A stretch of DNA of 64,000 bases from Muntiacus reevesi. Lineage: Eukaryota; Chordata; Mammalia; Artiodactyla; Cervidae. The DNA lies in contig NC_089249.1 of NCBI RefSeq assembly GCF_963930625.1, forward strand, positions 222,830,123-222,894,122, given 5' to 3'. The translations under genes were made by a program, and so were the position numbers. Shown piece by piece: positions 20,795-32,503 of the stretch. The notes beneath the pieces were generated by a model. It saw only the letters and a program-made list of their open reading frames with translations. It was not told where the DNA came from and searched no databases. Position 1 is the stretch's first letter. Each line of letters opens with the position of its first letter.

Positions 20795-21010
20795 AGGGAT
20801 TGAGACAGCAGATTGGAATCTAGATTCCATCACAAACTAGCTCTGTGATCTTGGGCATGCCATTTTCCTCTTTGGGCCTAAGTTTTCTGGTCTATGAGTT
20901 GAGGATGACAACCACAGCCTCCTACGGTGGTTATAACTGACAATAAAATGAGATAAAGCAAGTTCTTACTGCTAGGCTTGGCACATCACAAATGTCAACT
21001 ACAGGATAGG
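20795..21010 (+). repeat. MIR SINE
   Basis: It has the MIR core: 'agctctgtgatcttgggca', then 'tttcctctttgggcctaagt', 'tggttataactgacaataaa' and 'cttggcaca'. It is an ancient mammalian SINE, well diverged. Confidence 0.85.
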
Positions 21011-21740
21011 TATAGTTCTTATTTAGAATCCCAGACTCAGGCTGAATTTAGATTTCAGCCTCTCACTTGCTACCAGACAGACTCTGGTGTCTGTAGTCTC
21101 TTGTCTTCCCAGAGTAGATTCAAATAGATTCTGATTCTGAGAGCAATTAACTCTGAAGTTCAATAAAAAGACTTTGGGAAGGGATTCCAGCTAGTTCTAG
21201 GCTTCCCCACTTGGAGAAACCCTCTTTTGTTTCAGGTTATCTCTGCCTAATGTGTAGACAGTGTGGCTATGACAGAAAGAGAAATGTTTGGTGTGCTTAA
21301 GGGTTCTGTATATGGTTGGGGTAGGAAAAAAAAGACCTTCTTGTGGCAAGTCTGGCTCACCCTGTATTATCTATCATCTGTGCACAACTCCGCAGGAGAA
21401 GGCAGTTGTGCTGTGTGTGTGTCCAAGAAAACTTCTCTATGCTTGGTAGGGACCAGGAATTGGCCCATCTATCGAATGTCGATTATAGCTGCTTCTGTGA
21501 CAGATGTTCTTTTGTTTAGGGGTTCATTTTGTGGTATTTAGTACAAAAACTTGAAAACAGTTACTGCTCAAAGATTCATGCTTAACATTAAAACCTCCTG
21601 ATTAGCAATCTGATTTAATGGGCACATAACCCAGAATCTTGAGGTAGTCATATGCCACCTAGTGAACACAGTTCATCAGATAATGGTGTGAGAACCAGCA
21701 GGGCGGCAGCCCTGAGAGATCTGAAGTTGCTCCCTGAGCT
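21011..21740. other. unassigned sequence
   Basis: About 730 bp with no recognised repeat or gene. The 92-codon frame at 21263 has no domain. Confidence 0.4.
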
Positions 21741-21754
21741 CCAAGGATCCCTTC

Positions 21755-21967
21755 ATTGTGGTTGTTCAGCCGCTAAGTTGTGTCCAACTCTTTTGTGACT
21801 CCATGGACTGTAGCCCATCAGGCTCCTCTGTCCATGGGATTCTCCAGGCAAGAATATTGAAGAAAGTTGCCATTTACTTCTGCAGGGGATCTTCCTGACC
21901 CAGGGATTGAACCCATATCTCCTGCTCTGCAGGTGAATTCTTTTACTGCTGAACCACTAGAGAAGCC
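21755..21967 (-). mobile_element. Bov-tA SINE with imperfect TSD
   Basis: Minus-strand Bov-tA ending in a tRNA-like head at 'accactagagaagcc'. The flanks CCAAGGATCCCTTC (21741-21754) and CCAAGGATTTCTTG (21968-21981) match at 11 of 14 bases, so this is an older insertion. Confidence 0.88.
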
Positions 21968-21981
21968 CCAAGGATTTCTTG

Positions 21982-22190
21982 GAAACTGCTTATTAAAGTG
22001 TCCACCAGCACCTTCCACTTGACACTGTCTTGGGCCTGCTGGTTTCAACAGCACACAAGCAAAATCCCAGGTGAGAAGACCTAAAGGAAAAGAGCCAACC
22101 CTGGAAGTTGGCTTCCTCCGTTTACTTGCTGTGTGACCACTTTTTCTCTTCTCCTGTCCTCATACCTATGCCCCTACTTCTCACTGTCCA
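21982..22190. other. unassigned sequence
   Basis: About 210 bp, no recognised feature. Confidence 0.4.
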
Positions 22191-22415
22191 TTTGACCCCT
22201 GAAAAACATGGGTTTGAACTGCATGGGTCCACTTATACATGGTTTTATTCAATAGAAAACACTACAGTACTACATGATCCGTGACTGGGAGAATCCATGT
22301 ATGCAGGGGAACAGCATATACAGAGGGCCAACTATGAGTTACAGATGGGTTTTTTACTGCATGGAGGGTAGGCACCCCTAACCCCTGTGAATTTGACAGG
22401 TTAACTGTGTAGGTT
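22191..22415. mobile_element. Tigger2-like DNA transposon remnant (MITE)
   Basis: It starts near 'tttgacccctgaaaaaca' and ends near 'gacaggttaactgtgta', an inverted-repeat pair. Between them lie the characteristic 'gggtttgaactgcatgggtc' and 'agggccaactatgagtta'. Non-coding and old. Confidence 0.75.
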
Positions 22416-23678
22416 ATTGAAAGCCCCCTCACTGTGCCTCAGGAGTCCTGGCTCATGGATAAGAATGGGTGATGGGCAGAGCTTTGAATTGCCCAGGGTG
22501 AAGGCCCTTTAAGCTCCAGAGGTTTTCTATCGTCTTTCAAACACCCAAGGTTATAGATGCTGTGAGAAGGTTGCTGCACAGGTTCAGTTTTCTGGGGTTA
22601 GGAAATAAAACACCATGTTTATCAAACTCGCCTCAAGTCTTGCCTTCTGGCACCTCACTCTCTGTTGCTGGTGTTCTGTCTGTAGGTTCAGAGGCAGTCT
22701 AAAGGATGGTTGGCAAATGCAGCTGAAATGCCCATCATTTCCACATATATGTTCTCTCCTTAGGACAAGGAGAACTGGTTTTCTGGTTAGCCAGAGAATT
22801 CTTTGTCTTTCTGTCTTTTGCATTGTTTATCTGGAACAATGTTTATTCTCAAAAGCCTCAGAAGCTAGTTTTCTAAAAACAAGTGAGAAAAATATAATTA
22901 AAAGGAGCCAAAGTGGAGAATTCATTGAAGAGTGAGCTCTCCATCTAGTTTATTTAGCTTTGTAAAATGTTATTTGTCTTGAATATTTTCATATTTCATC
23001 TAGTTCCTCCTTGTGCATTCGTACATCAAATCAACATGGTGTGACTTGCTCTAGTGAAGTGGAACTGAAGGTCAAGACAGTTCAATTGCCAGGTAGCCAT
23101 GGGGACACTTTTTTGTATAACACCTGACTTGTTAACAAATGGAATTCTGGTTATGGAATCTATTACAGCCTGCAGTCATCTTTACAGTTAACACTCCCAA
23201 CAGAAGCATGGCTGCTCACCTGTAAAATTTATTTGTCTTTACTGGTTCCCTCAGGCATATCCCTGGACTTGAGGAGTTGGTGGCAGATGTGCACATCTGC
23301 CTTTCCATCCCCCCGTATCAGAGCCTTCTTCCTGTGCAGGAACAATGTCTGGTCCCACAGCGTGTGGAGTGGGCCTAACATGGAAGAGTAGGCTCATTGC
23401 AGGTCATCTTGACAAAACTCAGAGTGTTGCTGGCTGTGAAAGAAGTTGTATCCGGTCATTGGATTTGCCCTTTTCACTTGGACCCAAGTCTATACGGACA
23501 CACAGGCCTTGTGGTAGGGTTGTGTGGCACTGGAGGGCATTATTGGTTAAATTCCTTCCTTTAAGGTCAGGACTAGGCCCTAGCACCAAAGAGGCCCCAA
23601 AGTCATACAGAGTCTGGGAACTTTGTTCAGTGGTTAGACCCATCGCCTTGTCTCACAGTGGGGCAGCACTTGCTATGC
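22416..23678. other. unassigned unique-looking sequence
   Basis: About 1.26 kb, the longest stretch here with neither repeat nor gene recognised. The frames at 22615-22935 and 23345-23698 (the latter running into an A/T tail) show no known domain. Confidence 0.4.
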
Positions 23679-25047
23679 TTTTTTTTTTTTTTTTTTAAAC
23701 ATGCTTTTATTAGTGTTGAATTTTTTTATTAATTAAATTTTATATTGGAGTGTAGTTGATTAACAATGTTGTATTAGTTTCAAGAGTGTAGCAAAGTGAT
23801 TCAGTTATACATATACATGCATCTATTCTTTTTCAAATACTTTTCCAATTTAGGTTATTACAGAATATTGAGCAGAATTCCCTATAGGAATATATACAGT
23901 AGGTCCTTGTTGATTATCTGTTTTAAATGTAGTAGTGTGTATATGTTAATCCCAAACTTAAAGTTTATCCCTCTCTCCTCTGTCCCCCTTGGTAACCATA
24001 ATTTCATTTTGTAAATAAGTTCATTTGTATCATTTTTAAAAGATTCCACATTTAAGTGATACCAGATGATATTTGTCTTTCTCTACTGACTTGCCTCACT
24101 TAGTATGATAATCTTCAAGCCCATTCTTGTTGCAGTAAATGGCATTATTTCATTCTTGTTTTTATGTCTAATATATTCCATTGTATGTATATACAATATC
24201 TTCTTTATCCACTTCTCTGTCAATGGACATTTAGTTTATTTCATATCTTGGCTATTGTAAACATGTTGCAATGAACATTGGGGTGCATATATCCTTTCAT
24301 AGCATGATTTTCTCCAGATATATGCCCAGGAGAGGGATTGCTGGATCATATGGTAACTCTATTTTTAGTTTTTTAAGGAACCACCATACTGTTTTCCATA
24401 GCAGCTGTACCAGTTTACATTCCCGCCAAGAGGGTAAGAGGGTTTGTTTTCTCCACACCCTCTCCAACATTTATTGTTGGTAGATTTTTGGTGATGGCCA
24501 TTCTGAACGGTGTGAGGTGATACCTCACTGTAGTTTTGGTTTGCATTTCTCTAATAATTAGCAATGTTGAGCACCTTTTCACATGCCTCTTGGCCATCTG
24601 TATGTCTTATTTGGAGAAATGTCTATTTAGGTTTTCTGTCCAATTTTTGATTTTCTTTTTTTATACTGAGCCGCATGAGCCGTTTGTAAATTTTGGAGAG
24701 TTATCCCTTGTTGGTCACTTTGTTTGCAAATATTTTCTCATGTTCTATGGGTTATCTTTTTGTTTTGTTTATGGTTTCCTTTGCTGTGTAAAAACTTTTG
24801 AGTATAACTAGATCCCATTTGTTTATTTTTGTTTTAATTTCCACTACTCTAGGAGATGGATCAAAAGAGATACTGCTTTGATTTATGCCAAAGAATGTTC
24901 TGCCTATGTTTTCCTCTAAGAGTTTTATAATATCCAGTCTTACCTTTAGGTCTTAAATCCATTTTGAGTTTATTTTGTGTATGGTGTTAGAAAGTGTTCT
25001 AATTTCGTTTTTTTACATGTAGCTCTGCAGTTTTCCCAGCACGACTT

Positions 25048-25783
25048 TTTTATTTTTTTATTTTTTTTATTAGTTGGAGGCTGATTACTTCACAACATTT
25101 CAGTGGATTTTGTCATACATTGATATGAATCAGCATAGAGTTACACGTATTCCCCATCCCAATCCCCCCTCCCACCTCCCTCTCCACCTGATTCCTCTGG
25201 GTCTTCCCAGCCCACCAGGCCCGAGCACTTGACTCATGCATCCCACCTGGGCTGGTGATCTGTTTCACCATAGATAACATACCTGCTGTTCTTTCGAAAC
25301 ATCCCACCCTCATCTTCTCCCACAGAGTTCAAAAGTCTGTTCTGTACTTCTGTGTCTCTTCTTCTGCCCTGCATATAGGGTTATCGTTACCATCTTTCTA
25401 AATTCCATATGTATGTGTTAGTATACTGTAATGTTCTTTATCTTTCTGGCTTACTTCACTCTGTATAATGGGCTCCAGTTTCATCCATCTCATTAGAACT
25501 GATTCAAATGAATTCTTTTCAACGGCTGAGTAATATTCCATGGTGTATATGTACCATAGCTTCCTTATCCATTCATCTGCTGATGGGCATCTAGGTTGCT
25601 TCCATGTCCTGGCTATTATAAACAGTGCTGCAATGAATATTGGGGTGCACGTGTCTCTTTCAGACCTGGTTTCCTTGGTCTGTATGCCCAGAAGTGGTAT
25701 TGCTGGGTCATATGGCAGTTCTATTTCCAGTTTTTTAAGAAATCTCCACACTGTTTTCCATAGTGGCTGTACTAGTTTGCATT
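25048..25783 (-). mobile_element. young 5'-truncated L1 inside the old L1
   Basis: A 736-bp L1_BT-type 3' end. Target copies CCAGCACGACTT (25036-25047) and CCAGCACCACTT (25784-25795) restore the old L1 reading once removed. Its 3' UTR is C-rich on the plus strand around 25150-25190, the complement of the G-quadruplex motif seen at 9131. Confidence 0.92.
25398..25783 (-). pseudogene. L1 ORF2 C-terminal fragment
   Basis: An open frame runs from the 5' truncation point to the natural stop and carries the conserved L1 ORF2 C-terminal words WKTVWRFLKKLEIELPYDP and MEYYSAVEKNSFESVLMRW. The endonuclease and RT domains are absent because of 5' truncation. The lack of stops supports a young age. Confidence 0.88.
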
Positions 25784-27842
25784 CCAGCACCACTTGTTGA
25801 AGAGATTGTTTTTTCTCCATTGTATTGTCTTGCATCCTTTGTCATAGATTAATCGACATAGGTGCATGGGTTTATTTCTGGAATTTCTATCCTTTTCCAT
25901 TTATCTATATTTCTGTTTTTGTGCCAGTAAACATTGTTTTCTTTACTATAGTTTCATAGTATAGTCTGATGTCAGGGAGCCTGATTTCTCTAGTTTTGTT
26001 TTTCTTTCTCAGGATTGCTTTGCCTATTCAGAGTCTTTTGTGTTTCCATGCAAATTTTAAGATTTTTCTCTCTAGTTTTGTGAAAAATGCCATTGGTCAT
26101 TTGATAGAGATTGCATTGAATCTGTAGATTGCCTTGGGTAATATAGTCATTTTTACAATATTGAGTCTTCTAATCCAAGAACATGTATATTTTTCCATCT
26201 GTGTTATCTTTCTTTCATCAGTGTCTTACAGTTTTCAGAGTACAGGTCAGTACCTCCTTAGGTAGGTTTATTCCTAGGTATTTTATTCTTTGTGATGTGA
26301 TAGTCAGTGGGATTGTTTTTAAAATTTCTCCTTCTGATCTTTTGTTGTTAGTGTATGGAAATGAAATGGATTCTGTGTGTTAATTTTGTATCTTGCAACT
26401 TTACCAAATGAGTTCTCATAGTTTTCTGGTAAGATCTTTAGCATTTTCTGTGTATAGTATCATATTATCTGCAGATAGTTTTACTTTTTTTCCAATTTGG
26501 ATTCCTTTTATTTCTTTTTCTTCTATGATTGGCATGACTAGGACTTTCAAAACTGTGATGAATAAAAGTGGTGAGCGGGAACATCCTTATCTTGTTCCTA
26601 ATCTTAGAGAAAACATTTTCAGCTTTTCACTATTGAGTATTATGTTAGCTGTGGGTTGTCATATATGGCCTTTATTATGTTGAGGTAGGTTTCCTCTATG
26701 ACAATTTTCTGGAGAGTTTATCATAAATGGGTGTTGAATTTTGTACAAAGCTTTTCCTGCATTTATTGAGATGATCAATTGGTTTTTATTCTTCAGTTTG
26801 TTAATGTGGTGTATGCCACTGAGTGGTTTGCAGATACTGAAAAATCCTTGCATCCCTGAGATAAATCCCACTTGATTATGGTGTATGATCCTTTCAATGT
26901 ACTGTTGGGTTTGGTTTGCAAGTTTTTGTTGAAGATTTTAACATCTATGTCTATCAGTGGTATTGGGCTGTACTTTTCTTTGTGATATCTTTGTCTGATT
27001 TTGGTATCAGAGTGGTGATAGCCACACAGAATGAGTTTGGGAGTGTTCCTTACTCTGCAAACTTTTGGAAGAGTTTTACAAGGATAGATGTTAGCCCTTC
27101 TCTAAATGTTTAATAGAATTTGGCAGTGAAGTCATCTGGTTGTGGACTTTTGTTTGTTGGGAGTTCTTAAACCACTGTTTCAGTTTCAGCACTTGTGACT
27201 GGCCTGTTCATATTTTCTTTCTTCCTGGTTCAGTCTTGGGAGATTGTACCTTTCTCAGAACTTGTACATTTCTTCTTGGTTGTTCATTTTATTGGTGTAT
27301 AGTTGCTTGTTGTAGTCTCTTGTAATCCTTTGTATTTCTGTGGTGTCCATTATAACTTCTTCCTTTTCGTTTCTAATTTTATTGATTTGAACCCTCTCCC
27401 TTCCATTGTTGATGAATCTGACTATAGGTTTATCAACTTTCTTTCTTTTCAAAGAACTAGCTTCTAGTTTCATTGATCCTTTCTGTTGTTCTCTTTGTCT
27501 CTATTTCATTTATTTCTGCCCTGATCTTTGATTTCTTTCCTTCTACTAACTTTGGGTTTTGTTTGTCCTTTTTCTGGTTGTTTTAGGTGTAAGGTTACAT
27601 TGTTTATTTGAGATTTTTCTCATTTCCTGAGGTAAGATTGTTTTGCTATAAACTTTCCTCTTAGGATGTGTTTTGCTGTGTCCCATAGGTTTTGGATCAT
27701 CGTTATTTTTGTTTTCATTTGTCTCTAGGTATTTTTTGATTTTCTCTTTGATTTCTTCAGTGACCCATTGTTTGTTAAATAGCATATTATTTAGTCTCAC
27801 GTGTTTGTACTCTTTACAGTTGCTTTCTTGTAGTTGAATTCT

Positions 27843-28066
27843 TAAAAAAAATTTACTTAGTTGGCTATGTTGGGTCTTAGTGGCGGCATGCCAAATCTTC
27901 ATTGTATCATATGAGATCTTCCGTGGTGGCATATGGACTCTTTAGTTGTGGCACATGGGCCTAGTTGCTCTTGGAATGTGGAACCTCAGTTCCTGGACCA
28001 AGGATCAAAGCTGTGTCCCTGTATTGCAAGGTAGATTCTTAACCCCTGACCACTAGGGAAGTCCCT
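27843..28066 (-). mobile_element. CHR-type SINE inside the old L1
   Basis: Minus-strand SINE with its tail near 'aaaaaaaatttac' and a head ending 'accactagggaagtccct'. The imperfect duplication of an L1 word (CTTGTAGTTGAATTCT at 27827 and CTTGCAGTTATTTCT at 28067) marks the target. It is well diverged. Confidence 0.82.
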
Positions 28067-28247
28067 CTTGCAGTTATTTCTAATTTCATGGCGTTGTGTT
28101 CAGAAAAGATGCTTGATATGATTTCGGTTTTCTTGAATTTACTGAGGTTCACTTTGTGGCCCAGCATGCTATCAGTCCTGGAGAATGTTCCATGTGCACT
28201 TGAAAAGAATGTGTATTCTTCTGCTTTTGGATTGAATGCTGTATAAA

Positions 28248-28366
28248 TATCAATTAATTGATATTTAATTATATCATTATATTATACTTATATACATATT
28301 ATATTATATATAATATACAGTATATTATACATAATACTGATATTATACTTATATCAATTAATTGAT
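28248..28366. repeat. AT-rich palindromic expansion
   Basis: The 15-base word TATCAATTAATTGAT occurs at 28248-28262 and 28352-28366, 104 bp apart, with almost pure A/T between (ATTATA and TATATA motifs). The left copy extends to the self-complementary 16-mer TATCAATTAATTGATA. Neighbouring L1 text reads through on both sides, so the segment expanded within the L1. Confidence 0.8.
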
Positions 28367-28885
28367 CTGGTCTAATATGTCATTTAAGGCCTGTGTTTCC
28401 TTATTTTCTGTCTGGGTAATCTGTCTATTGAATGAAAGTGGGGTGTTAAACTTCTCCACTATTGTGTTACTGTCAGTTTCTCCCTTAATGGTGGTTAGTA
28501 TTTGCCTTATATGTTGAGGTGCTCCTATGTTGGGTGCATATATGTATATATATTTGTAATTGTTACATCTTTTTTCTTGGATTGATCCCTTGATCGTTAT
28601 GTAGTATCCTTCTTTGTCTTTTATAACAGTCTTTTAAAGTCTATTTTGTTTGATATGAGTATTACTACTCCAGTTTTGTTTTGATTTCCATTTGCATGGA
28701 ATACCTCTTTCATCTCCTCATTTTCAATCTGTATGTGTTCCTCAGTTTAAACTGAGTCTCTTGTATACGGCATATATGAGTCTTGATTTTGTATCCATTC
28801 AGCCAGTCCAGGTGTTTTGGTTGGAGCATTTAATCCGTTTATGTTTAAGGTTATTATTGATATGTATGTTCTTATTCCCATTTTG

Positions 28886-29194
28886 TTAATTGTTTTGGAT
28901 TTGTTTCTGTAGTTCTTTTTTCTTCCCTTCTTTTGTTCTTCTCTTGTGATTTGATGACAAATCTGAATGAAAATCTTGCTGGGTAGTAGAATATTCTGTG
29001 TTGTAGGTTTTCTTTTTCATCACTTTAAATGTATTGTGCCACTCTCTTCTAGCCTGCAGAGTTTTGGCAGAGAAATCACCTGATAACCTTATGGGGATTC
29101 CTTTGTATGTTATTTGTTGCTTTTCTCTTGTTGCTTTTAATATTTTTTCTTTGTCTTTATTTTTTGTCAATTTGATTACTGAGTGTCTTGGCAT
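28886..29194 (-). pseudogene. L1 ORF1 C-terminal remnant
   Basis: The frame contains RHSVIKLTKNKDKEKILKA and QITYKGIPIRLSGDFSAKTL, matching the RNA-binding and C-terminal regions of mammalian L1 ORF1p. The N-terminal coiled coil is missing and the tail frame is altered. Confidence 0.85.
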
Positions 29195-29600
29195 GCGTAG
29201 AATACCCTGTGTGTGCTAAGAGTGGAGTTTCTGGCCTTCAAAGCCAGATTCTCTGGGGGCTTCTCCTCCTGTTGCCAGAATCCCAGTCTTGGGAGCCTGA
29301 CATGGGGCTTGAACTTTCACTCCTATGGGAGAACTTCTGTGATAATTATTCTCCAATTTGTGGGTTGCCCACTTGGTAGGTACAAGATTTGATATTACTG
29401 TGACTGTGCCCCTTCTACTGTCTCATTGTGGCTTCTTCTTTGTCTTTGGATGTAGGGTATTTTTTGGGTAGGTTCCAGCACTTTTTTGTTGATTGCTGTT
29501 CAGCAGTCAGTTGTGATTTTGGTGTTTTTGTTTTTTTAAAAAAAGATGTGGTCATGTCCTTCTGCTCCACTATCTGGTAAATCCTTCCCAAAATGTGCAT

Positions 29601-29851
29601 CTTTATTCTCACCAGGAAATTTTTTTTTTCCAATAGGCTTCACCAGAAAAAAAAATCACTACAGTGCAAATAGCCTCAAGGGAAAATTTTTATTTCTCTG
29701 AAAATTCAAATGAAAAGAATATGGTAGAGCTGGGCAGCAAATTGTTAGTGATTGTCTTGACCACAGAGAATTCATCTGTGTCAATCAGCTCTTGGAGTCT
29801 GTGCCCTAAGTGAGAGCTATAAAATGAGGCCACTGGAATGGATGAGCTGCT
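29601..29851. other. unassigned sequence
   Basis: About 250 bp between the L1 and a BovB. No feature recognised. Confidence 0.4.
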
Positions 29852-29878
29852 TCAGAAGAACTATACACAAAAGATCTT

Positions 29879-29921
29879 CAGTTCAGTTCAGTCACTCAGT
29901 TGTGTCTGACTCTGCAAAGTC
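29879..29921 (-). mobile_element. 43-bp BovB/Bov-A tail insertion with 9-bp TSD
   Basis: Only the terminal tail of a BovB-family element, in reverse orientation. AAAGATCTT flanks it at 29870-29878 and 29922-29930. Removing insert and one copy restores the host BovB text. Confidence 0.85.
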
Positions 29922-29945
29922 AAAGATCTTAATGACCATGATGGT

Positions 29946-31307
29946 GTGATCCCTCACCTAGATACAGATACCTTGGAGTGCCAAGTCAAGTGGGTCTTAG
30001 GAAGCATCACTACAAACAAAGCTAGTGGAGGTGATGGAATTCCAATTGAGCTATTTCAAATCCTAAAAGATAGCACTGTTAAACTGCTGCACTCAGTATA
30101 CCAGCAAATTTGGAAAACTCAGCAGTGGCCACAGAAAACTGGAAAAGGTCCAGTTTTCATTTCAGTCTTAAAGAAGGGCAATGCAACAGAATGTTTAAAC
30201 TATCACACAGTTGCACTCATTTCACATGCTAGTAAGGTAATGCTCAAAATTCTCCAAGCCAGGCTTCAACAGTATGTGAGCTGAGAACTTCCAAATGTTC
30301 AAGCTAGATTTTGAAAGGGCAGAGGAACCAGAGATCAAATTGTGAATGTCTGTTGGATCATAGAAAAAGCAAGAGAGTTCAAGAAAAGCATCAACTTCTG
30401 CTTCATTGACTACACTAAAGTCTTTGACTGTGTGGATCACAACACTATGGAAAATTCTTCAAGAGATGGGAATGCCAGGCCACCTTACCTGCCTTCTGAG
30501 AAACCTGTACGTAGATCAAGAAACAGCAGTTAGAACCAGACATGGAACAACGAACTGGTTCCAAATTGGGAAAAGAGTACGTCAAGGCTGTATATTGTTA
30601 CCCTGCCTATTTAACTTATATGCAGAGTACATCATGCGAAATTCTGGGCTGGATGAAGCACAAGCTGGAATCAAGGTTTCTGGGAGAAATATCAATAACC
30701 TCCGATATGCAGATGACACCACTCTTATGGCAGAAAGTGAAGAAGACCTAATGAGTCTCTTGATGAAAGTGAAAGAGGAGAGTGAAAAAGCTGGCTTAAA
30801 ACTCAACATTCAAAAAACTAAGATCATGGCATTCAGTCCCATTTCTTCATGGCAAATAGATGGGAAGACAATGGAAATAGTGATAAACTTTATTTTCTTG
30901 GGCTCCAAAATCACTGCAGATGGTGACTGCAGCCATGAAATTAAAAGATGCTTGCTCCTTGGAAGAAAAGCTATGACAAACATAGAGTATTAAAATAGCA
31001 GAGATATTACTTTACCAACAAAGCTCTGTCTAGTCGAAGCTATGATTTTTCCAATAGTCATGTATGGATTTGAGAGTTGGACCATAAAGAAGGCTGAGCA
31101 CCGAAGAATTGATGCTTTTGAAATGTGGTGTTGAAGACTCTTGAGAGTCCCTTGGACTGCAAGGAGATCAAACCAGTCAATCCTAAAGGAAATCAATCCT
31201 TAATATTCATTGGAGGGACTGATGCTGAGGCTGAAACTCCAAAACTTTCACCACCTGATGCAAAGAGCCAACCCATTGGAAAAGACCCTGATGCTGGGAA
31301 AGATTGA
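29946..31307 (+). pseudogene. BovB reverse transcriptase remnant
   Basis: Frame pieces at 29946-30284, 30342-30533, 30406-30993 and 31125-31307. They carry NKASGGDGIP, FIDYTKVFDCVDH, a GKRVRQGCILLPCLFNLYAEY word and YADD (codons 30706-30717) in RTE RT order. Stops and frameshifts (for example at 30283 and 30993) disable it. Confidence 0.9.
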
Positions 31308-31503
31308 AGGCAGGTAGAGAAGGGGACAACAGAGGATGAGATGGTTGGATGGGATCACCGACTCAATGGACATGAGTTTGAAGAAACTTCAGGAGATAGT
31401 GAAGGACAGGGAAGCCTGGAGTGCTGCAGTCCATGGGGTCACAAAGAGTCGGACATGACTGAGTGACTGAACAACATTTACTCTTTTAAGAATAAACTAT
31501 TTG

Positions 31504-31682
31504 GGGATGTCCCTGGCAATTCATTGGTTATAATTTCACCTCCCAATGAAAGGGGTGTGGGTTCAATCCCTGGTAGGGGTGCTAAGATCCCAGGAGCCTG
31601 GCAGCCAAAGAATCAAACATAAAATAGAAGCAATATTGTAACAGATTCAATAAAGACTAACAATAGTCCATACAAAAATCTT
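31504..31682 (+). mobile_element. CHR-type SINE
   Basis: Plus-strand tRNA-Glu-derived SINE with 'gggttcaatccctggta' as B-box region and an 'aacagattcaataaagacta' 3' body. The flanks CTTTTAAGAATAAACT and CTTTTAAAAAAGAATTAACT look like an old target duplication. Confidence 0.85.
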
Positions 31683-32332
31683 TTAAAAAAGAATTAACTC
31701 TTTGTAGCTTTTGCCACTTAAATTTTAATCATACAAATAACCTGTATCTTATTCTTCATCACCTTTTTTTTTTTTAACCAAAAAGGAAAATTACAAGTAA
31801 GTCTTAAGTCCCCTTTGAATACTACCCCATTCCTTAACATATCAACCCAAACCTTAGCAGCTTAAAACACACCATTTATCCTTGGGGCTGACCTAGTGAT
31901 CAGGTGGCCGGGGTCTGTCTGACTGGGTGGCCGGGGTCTGTTTGTCCTGAATGATCTGGACTGAAATGACTCTTTTCCCCTGCTTATCCTTCCATAGGGT
32001 ATTCTGGAAATGATCTTGTTATGAGTCCAAGAAAGGAAATGGAAACATTTACGTAATTTTTGAAGACTGTATTTGTGTCTCACTTGCTACTGTCCCATTG
32101 GCTAAAGCAAGTTCCCTGGTTAGCGCCAGAGTCAGTGTGAGGTCACTGCTCTCTGCCCCCTATACAAAGATGAGATAGGAACAGGACACCTGCAACAACA
32201 CTACCATTTACAGGGAAAGAACAGAGAGGGGTCACATTGAATTGCTGTTCATAGCAATTCTAAAATCAAGGTGGAAAAAGAGTGCCAGGTTCCCCTATTT
32301 TTGGCAGGACTTCCTTCCAGTACCTGCTACTT
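31683..32332. other. unassigned sequence with a short tandem duplication
   Basis: About 650 bp. A GGTGGCCGGGGTCTGT word is repeated at about 31904 and 31927. The 32090-32150 text resembles 32955-33010 (both with 'cagagtcagt'), so both may be pieces of one old repeat family. Confidence 0.4.
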
Positions 32333-32339
32333 CAGGGAT

Positions 32340-32340
<1 letters not shown>

Positions 32341-32386
<46 letters not shown>
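32341..32386. repeat. (GT)23 microsatellite
   Basis: A perfect 46-bp dinucleotide repeat, very likely polymorphic. Confidence 0.97.
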
Positions 32387-32389
<3 letters not shown>

Positions 32390-32494
32390 GCCATGGCACA
32401 GCTTGTGGGATCTTGGTTTTCTGATCAGGGATTGAACTCAGGCCCACCACAGTGAAAGCACCAAGTTCTAACCACTGGACTGCCAGGGAGCTCC
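32344..32494 (-). mobile_element. CHR-type SINE with expanded (GT)n tail
   Basis: Minus-strand SINE body and head (32387-32494) preceded by (GT)23. GGATGGTG flanks the unit at about 32336-32343 and 32495-32502, so the GT repeat lies within the insertion, at the tail end of the SINE. Confidence 0.82.
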
Positions 32495-32503
32495 TGGATG
32501 GTG

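Larger units (their letters stand above)
23679..29600 (-). mobile_element. old near-complete L1, twice interrupted
   Basis: A minus-strand L1. The A tail appears as T18 at 23679-23696, then 3' UTR to about 24280, ORF2 to about 28840, an ORF1 remnant to about 29194, and 5' UTR-like text to about 29600. It is interrupted by a younger L1 (25048-25783) and a CHR SINE (27843-28066), and contains an AT-rich expansion at 28248-28366. Most of ORF1 is missing. The ORF2 RT motif, expected as FADD, reads as a degraded SADN-like form near the complement of 26475, so the copy is dead. Confidence 0.88.
29852..31476 (+). mobile_element. BovB with nested 43-bp mini-insertion
   Basis: A 5'-truncated BovB ending in the 'ggacatgactgagtgactga' tail. 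At 29879-29921 it is interrupted by a minimal minus-strand BovB/Bov-A tail. The copy includes the RT palm but not the endonuclease. Confidence 0.93.

Noticed and set aside
30406..30993. functional reverse transcriptase gene
   Set aside because: Although YADD is intact over 195 codons, upstream and downstream pieces are frameshifted and the endonuclease domain is absent, so it is a BovB pseudogene.
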